DNA from: G039029935 sp039029935
GTDB taxonomy: Bacteria; Chloroflexota; Anaerolineae; Caldilineales; Caldilineaceae
Reading direction: 5' to 3'
Assembly: GCA_039029935.1 (NCBI GenBank)
Contig: JBCCFC010000550.1
Coordinates: 1-8,671 of the forward strand
DNA: 8,671 nucleotides
Position numbers and translations under genes: made by a program
Shown here: one piece after another, positions 6,193 through 8,671 of the stretch
Numbering within the stretch: position 1 is the first letter of the stretch
Layout of the letters: each line of letters begins with the position of its first letter
Notes under the pieces: model-generated
Seen by the model: the letters and a program-made list of their open reading frames with translations, nothing else
What the model was told of the DNA's origin: nothing
Database searches by the model: none

Positions 6193-6677
6193 GAATGATA
6201 CCAGTGTTTGAGTTGGAAAAACAAATTAATACAAATCTCCATGCATCAGACACCGACAAAAATATGCGACCAATCGTTGTTTCTTATGAGGGGAAAGCGG
6301 CAGGCGTCCTCGTATGGATGGATGACGAAGACGAGATAGAGCGACTATTAATGGCCTATAATCCCAAAATTCAACAAATTTTTGAGGATGCTGATAAACG
6401 TTTTAAAGAAGGGAAAGGCATTCCTCATGACGAGTTCTGGGCAATGCTTGCTGAGGAGGATAATTGGGCGGACGATTTTTCGACTCATGCAGATTTAGAG
6501 AGTGACATGCCCTTTGTGATGGAGGATGAAGATACGGTTACGATGTCTATCGAGTATTTTAATCGGTTGATGAATACCATCTATGTGTATGAGACTTCAG
6601 CCAAGAATTCGGCGTCACCTCCGGCAATGGAAATGGAGTATCACAGTAATGGGAAAATTTTGGAGCCTGTAATTTGA
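6189..6677 (+). CDS. Phd/YefM-like antitoxin with acidic C-terminal extension
   Basis: 162 residues, about twice the usual Phd/YefM length. Residues 3-45 resemble the Phd core (MIPVFELEKQI... RPIVVSYEGKAAGVLVWMDD), which normally dimerises and binds the operator. Residues 52-90 (LLMAYNPKIQQIFEDADKRF, then KEGKGIPHDEFW) resemble the toxin-neutralising tail of antitoxins paired with this toxin type. Residues 91-162 are extra: an acidic stretch followed by DTVTMSIEYFNRLMNTIYVYE (116-136 in outline), which looks like another short beta-helix unit, then a polar tail. GGAGG (6174-6178), inside the toxin gene, lies 10 nt before the ATG; the 4-nt overlap implies translational coupling. It probably represses the upstream promoter with the toxin. 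The antitoxin assignment rests on position and the Phd-like core. Confidence 0.65.
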   Translation: MRMIPVFELEKQINTNLHASDTDKNMRPIVVSYEGKAAGVLVWMDDEDEIERLLMAYNPKIQQIFEDADKRFKEGKGIPHDEFWAMLAEEDNWADDFSTHADLESDMPFVMEDEDTVTMSIEYFNRLMNTIYVYETSAKNSASPPAMEMEYHSNGKILEPVI

Positions 6678-6684
6678 TTTATAC

Positions 6685-6745
6685 CAATACTGTACGAAAA
6701 GTAGCAACGGACAAGGGTGCCCATGCTACTTTTCGTACAGTATTG
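6685..6745. repeat. Perfect 22-bp inverted repeat between convergent antitoxin and acetyltransferase genes
   Basis: The left arm (6685-6706) begins CAATACTGTACG and ends AAAAGTAGCA; the right arm (6724-6745) is its exact reverse complement. The loop is 17 nt (6707-6723) and itself contains GGG...CCC. It lies 7 nt after the antitoxin stop and 25 nt from the acetyltransferase stop. The AAAA/TTTT inside the arms would give a short GTAGCA/TGCTAC hairpin with A and U tracts on both strands, consistent with a bidirectional terminator. The length and perfection also fit a miniature mobile or repetitive element. Confidence 0.85.
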
Positions 6746-6770
6746 AGACTACCAGTCAATGGATATCACT

Positions 6771-7787
6771 CTACGAACCCTCCGCTCCTTCTGCGGCGAC
6801 TTCCTTTGCAAAATCCATCGACGCCGGAATCGGCTCAAATCCCAATCGCAGGTTGAGTTGATACATCGGGTTGTTCTCCTCATTGTCCGTCTCAATCACC
6901 TTGATGCCTCTATCCTGGGCAAAACGGATGACGTGTAACTTGAGGATGGTGGCAATGTTGCGGCGACGATGACTACGCACCACACCTGTCAGTCCCGTCT
7001 CGACCTTCTCCGGCTGTGCATCGTTGACCAACACAAAGCTCAAGCCAACATAGTCCTTGTCATCCCCTCCTTCATCCAGAGCAACAAACCACGCATCAGC
7101 ACAAAAATAGGGATGGTTGAGGAACTTCTCAAACTCGCTCTTGGGGAATTCTGTGAACTCCTCCGGCGAAGGCACATCCTGCACGATCTCGTTGGCAACA
7201 GTGTAGAGTTTCTGTTTCCAATCACTACTAAAATCACCGCCAGCGTTCATCAGCTCGGATACAGAGACAATGCGAATGCCTGTCTGTGCAAAGCGTTCCT
7301 CGGCATCAGCAAAGGGCGCAAAGTCAAAGTCTGTCACCGTCAATTGCGACATCGCTGAACGCATTATGACGTCAAAGCCCTGTGCCTCCAAAAAGGCGAC
7401 ACGCACCGGTTTGTCCTCGCGTGAACTGGTGATGATGCGTCTGAGAGGCGGCTGACAACGCGCCAACTGCGTCTGCAAGTGGCTAAACACCAGCGCATTG
7501 ACCTCATCGTTGTCATGGTCAGGATGAATGATCCAGCTCACCCCATACAGCCCTGGCTCCTTGGCGTGATAGGCATACGAATGCGCGGCATCGCCCACAA
7601 TCGTCTCCTCATCACCCTCATGCCAGACCACCACATAGCGATGGTACTGTGCATCCGGGTTGCGCACAGAATCGCTGTGTTTGAGATGCTCAAGGATAAT
7701 CAGATGGTCGGGGCGTGCCGCGTTGCGGTTGGCGACGACGGCGGTGTAGTCGTGGTCGTTGGGGATGAATGGTCGAATTGTGTACAT
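6771..7787 (-). CDS. Two-domain GNAT-family N-acetyltransferase
   Basis: 338 residues with two tandem GNAT-like folds. The N-terminal unit (about 2-150) starts MYTIRPFIPNDHDY and ends FLEAQGFDVIMRSAMSQL (132-149). Its acetyl-CoA loop position, WIIHPDHDNDEVNALV, lacks the R/Q-x-x-G-x-G/A signature and is probably degenerate. The C-terminal unit (about 171-338) has TGVVRSHRRRNIATILK (267-283), ETDNEENNPMYQLNLRLGF (299-317) and the usual final strand, so it should bind acetyl-CoA, although the loop glycine is N277. The start at 7787 is chosen because AGGTG (7796-7800) lies 8 nt upstream and the family begins with YTIRPF; an upstream in-frame ATG (7976) would run through the preceding gene. The acceptor substrate is unknown. 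It lies 76 nt downstream of the DUF2283 gene on the same strand and might be co-transcribed. Confidence 0.82.
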   Translation of the reverse strand: MYTIRPFIPNDHDYTAVVANRNAARPDHLIILEHLKHSDSVRNPDAQYHRYVVVWHEGDEETIVGDAAHSYAYHAKEPGLYGVSWIIHPDHDNDEVNALVFSHLQTQLARCQPPLRRIITSSREDKPVRVAFLEAQGFDVIMRSAMSQLTVTDFDFAPFADAEERFAQTGIRIVSVSELMNAGGDFSSDWKQKLYTVANEIVQDVPSPEEFTEFPKSEFEKFLNHPYFCADAWFVALDEGGDDKDYVGLSFVLVNDAQPEKVETGLTGVVRSHRRRNIATILKLHVIRFAQDRGIKVIETDNEENNPMYQLNLRLGFEPIPASMDFAKEVAAEGAEGS

Positions 7788-7863
7788 TGTTATTTCACCT
7801 GAAAGTCTACAAAATAGTGAGAATTCACACATCAAATTGGTAGCTATGTTTGTACTGACTTCA

Positions 7864-8079
7864 TTAAGCAAGGGCAAATGATTGAAGTGGTAGTGATGTT
7901 GCTTCAAAGCTTGATAGATTGACAACTTTGCTGGCGTGATCAATGTCAATACCAACAAGCTTGCCTTCCTCATCAAAATCTAAGACAACACCCTGTACAA
8001 CCTCTTGAGATGACTCACTCGATTTGTCAGAGAGTTCAATATACAGAGAGTCTGTTTCTGCATAATAATGAAATTTCAT
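7864..8079 (-). CDS. DUF2283 domain protein (putative antitoxin-type partner)
   Basis: 71 residues, the typical DUF2283 size. The pattern is MKFHYYAETDSLYIEL (1-16), then EVVQGVVLDFDEEGKLVGIDIDHASK (26-51 in outline), matching the family scheme of two beta hairpins around D-A/S-L-Y-I and V-x-L-D-x-D-x-x-G-x-x-x-G-I-x-I. The C-terminal 20 residues are variable and hydrophobic. AGGA (8087-8090), 7 nt before the ATG, fixes the start. It is the second gene of a two-gene operon, 15 nt after the DUF4258-like gene. I recall these two families commonly adjacent and treated as toxin-antitoxin-like, but the biochemical role of DUF2283 is not established. Confidence 0.82.
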   Translation of the reverse strand: MKFHYYAETDSLYIELSDKSSESSQEVVQGVVLDFDEEGKLVGIDIDHASKVVNLSSFEATSLPLQSFALA

Positions 8080-8094
8080 AAAATTATCCTTGAT

Positions 8095-8328
8095 TTACAG
8101 TTCAAAATTTGGATCACGAAATGCATTATGAATGGTTTCGCCATCTTCTAGCGTGACAACACGCAAGTAACAGCCAATTTCTGGAATAAACGCCCAAAAA
8201 CGGATACGCTCATCATCCGGTTGAGACTCATAATACGCTGGCTCGTCTAGTGTTCTCTGACACCACTCTCGTTTTAAATAGGGGCGTTTACGCAAAACTT
8301 GTTCTTCAAAATACCGTGTAGTTTTCAT
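8095..8328 (-). CDS. DUF4258-like small basic protein (putative toxin partner of DUF2283)
   Basis: 77 residues from the ATG at 8328; a weak GGA (8336-8338) lies 7 nt upstream. In-frame ATGs at 8361 and 8364 have no ribosome site. It starts MKTTRYFEEQVLRKRPYL, has EWCQRTLDEP (21-30), then RIRFWAFIPEIGCYLRVVTL (41-60) and EDGETIHNAF (61-70). The RIRFWAYIPE...YLRVVTLEDGETIHNAF pattern is familiar to me as a conserved small protein next to DUF2283 genes; the DUF4258 label is my best match and not certain. The RelE-like size, basic N-terminus and beta-rich C-terminus fit an RNase-type toxin, but no catalytic residue can be assigned. It is first in the operon, upstream of DUF2283. Confidence 0.6.
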   Translation of the reverse strand: MKTTRYFEEQVLRKRPYLKREWCQRTLDEPAYYESQPDDERIRFWAFIPEIGCYLRVVTLEDGETIHNAFRDPNFEL

Positions 8329-8487
8329 TGTATAGTCCAAATGATATTGGTGAGAATGCATCATTTATTGTCGTTTGAGTTTATCATATAGACGAACTAC
8401 GGACGAATTTACGCCAAGCAAATCACCCATACCAAGCCTACTGAATGAATTCTGCGGACAAGGATGTCCACTCCACTATCTCCCTGG

Positions 8488-8670
8488 TCATACGCGCTCG
8501 TCCGCGTCCCCAAATTTCAACGTCTCAACCTCCGCCTGCCGCGCACTCCCATCCACATGACCAGGGCTGTTCAGTTCTAGGTATTGTAGGGGCGTACCCA
8601 TGCGGTTGGCCCAGTTAGTAAACCAGGGGGGCCGCAAGGGGGAGCCCCAACAAACACCGGGATTGGATAG
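8488..8670 (-). pseudogene. Possible C-terminal fragment of an unrecognised protein (runs off the window)
   Basis: A minus-strand frame is open from the window edge to a TGA at 8488-8490, giving 60 residues that include PWFTNWANRMGTPLQYLELN and AEVETLKFGDADERV. Composition looks protein-like in its C-terminal half, but the N-terminal half coincides with GC-rich palindromes (8589-8648), which can hold open frames by chance. I do not recognise the product. It may be the 3' end of a real gene lying beyond the window, or noncoding repeat DNA. Confidence 0.3.
8586..8648. repeat. REP-like GC-rich palindromic units
   Basis: Unit one: GGGC..ACC (8590-8598) pairs with GGT..GCCC (8604-8612) around loop CATGC, with two mismatched positions. 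Unit two: GGGGC (8628-8632) pairs with GCCCC (8644-8648) across an 11-nt loop. The motif GTAGGGGCG followed by imperfect GC palindromes resembles dispersed noncoding repeats I associate with filamentous Chloroflexota and some cyanobacteria. Copy number cannot be seen from one window. The rest of 8365-8487 shows only a small GGACA-AGGA-TGTCC hairpin (8456-8469) and no gene. Confidence 0.4.
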
Positions 8671-8671
8671 A

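Noticed and set aside
6674..6856. 60-residue plus-strand frame after the antitoxin
   Set aside because: It runs through the 22-bp inverted repeat and into the antisense of the acetyltransferase C-terminus, with no ribosome site.
1..8671. tRNA, rRNA, CRISPR array or transposase
   Set aside because: I saw no cloverleaf-like sequence, rRNA signature, regular repeat-spacer array or DDE/integrase motif on either strand by eye.

Overview
The window reads as accessory chromosomal DNA from a free-living bacterium. Chloroflexota (an Anaerolineae-like lineage) is my best guess. The grounds are the style of TsaD, the ETRNRKP-type RelE/ParE toxin, the DUF2283 pair, the [I/V]QR-rich proteins carrying a GNRAVIQLLR-like motif, and a REP-like GC-rich repeat at the right edge. 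No rRNA or other phylogenetic marker is present, so this is inference from protein style, not proof.

Left third (1-3634): two same-strand genes share a paralogous N-terminal leader (SIQRALY[ST]PQSL...DVN.L..[IV]G....QL[ML]R, then K[SA][VI]YEPI and repeated IQR tripeptides). They then diverge completely. The first ends in a metzincin-like HETGHMFG motif. The second is an 885-residue protein with a Q/P-rich linker, a hydrophobic helical hairpin and three glycine-zipper blocks. The design, a common leader with interchangeable payloads, resembles cargo or effectors of contractile-injection (eCIS-type) or polymorphic-toxin systems, but no injection machinery is in view. Each gene is followed by nearly the same 45-nt hairpin plus T7 tract. 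The second copy is also the 3' coding end of the convergent tsaD gene, and the first copy keeps the same tsaD tail peptide (KNSVDTLALDVYAN) with only synonymous differences. This points to a duplication or insertion at the tsaD 3' end that now flanks the second payload gene as a direct repeat.

Middle (3576-5760): tsaD (tRNA t6A synthesis, minus strand) is divergent from a complete phytanoyl-CoA-dioxygenase-like Fe(II)/2-oxoglutarate oxygenase.

Right half (5761-8671): a RelE/ParE toxin gene precedes its Phd/YefM-like antitoxin with a 4-nt overlap. It is driven by a strong promoter that places the transcript start almost on the toxin ATG. A 22-bp perfect inverted repeat separates this operon from a convergent two-domain GNAT acetyltransferase. 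Upstream of the latter, on the minus strand, lies a small pair (DUF4258-like followed by DUF2283) that looks like a second toxin-antitoxin-type module. The last 180 bases hold a possible C-terminal gene fragment overlapping GC-rich REP-like palindromes.

Overall this is one housekeeping gene (tsaD) surrounded by accessory cargo: putative secreted effectors, two addiction-type pairs and solitary enzymes.
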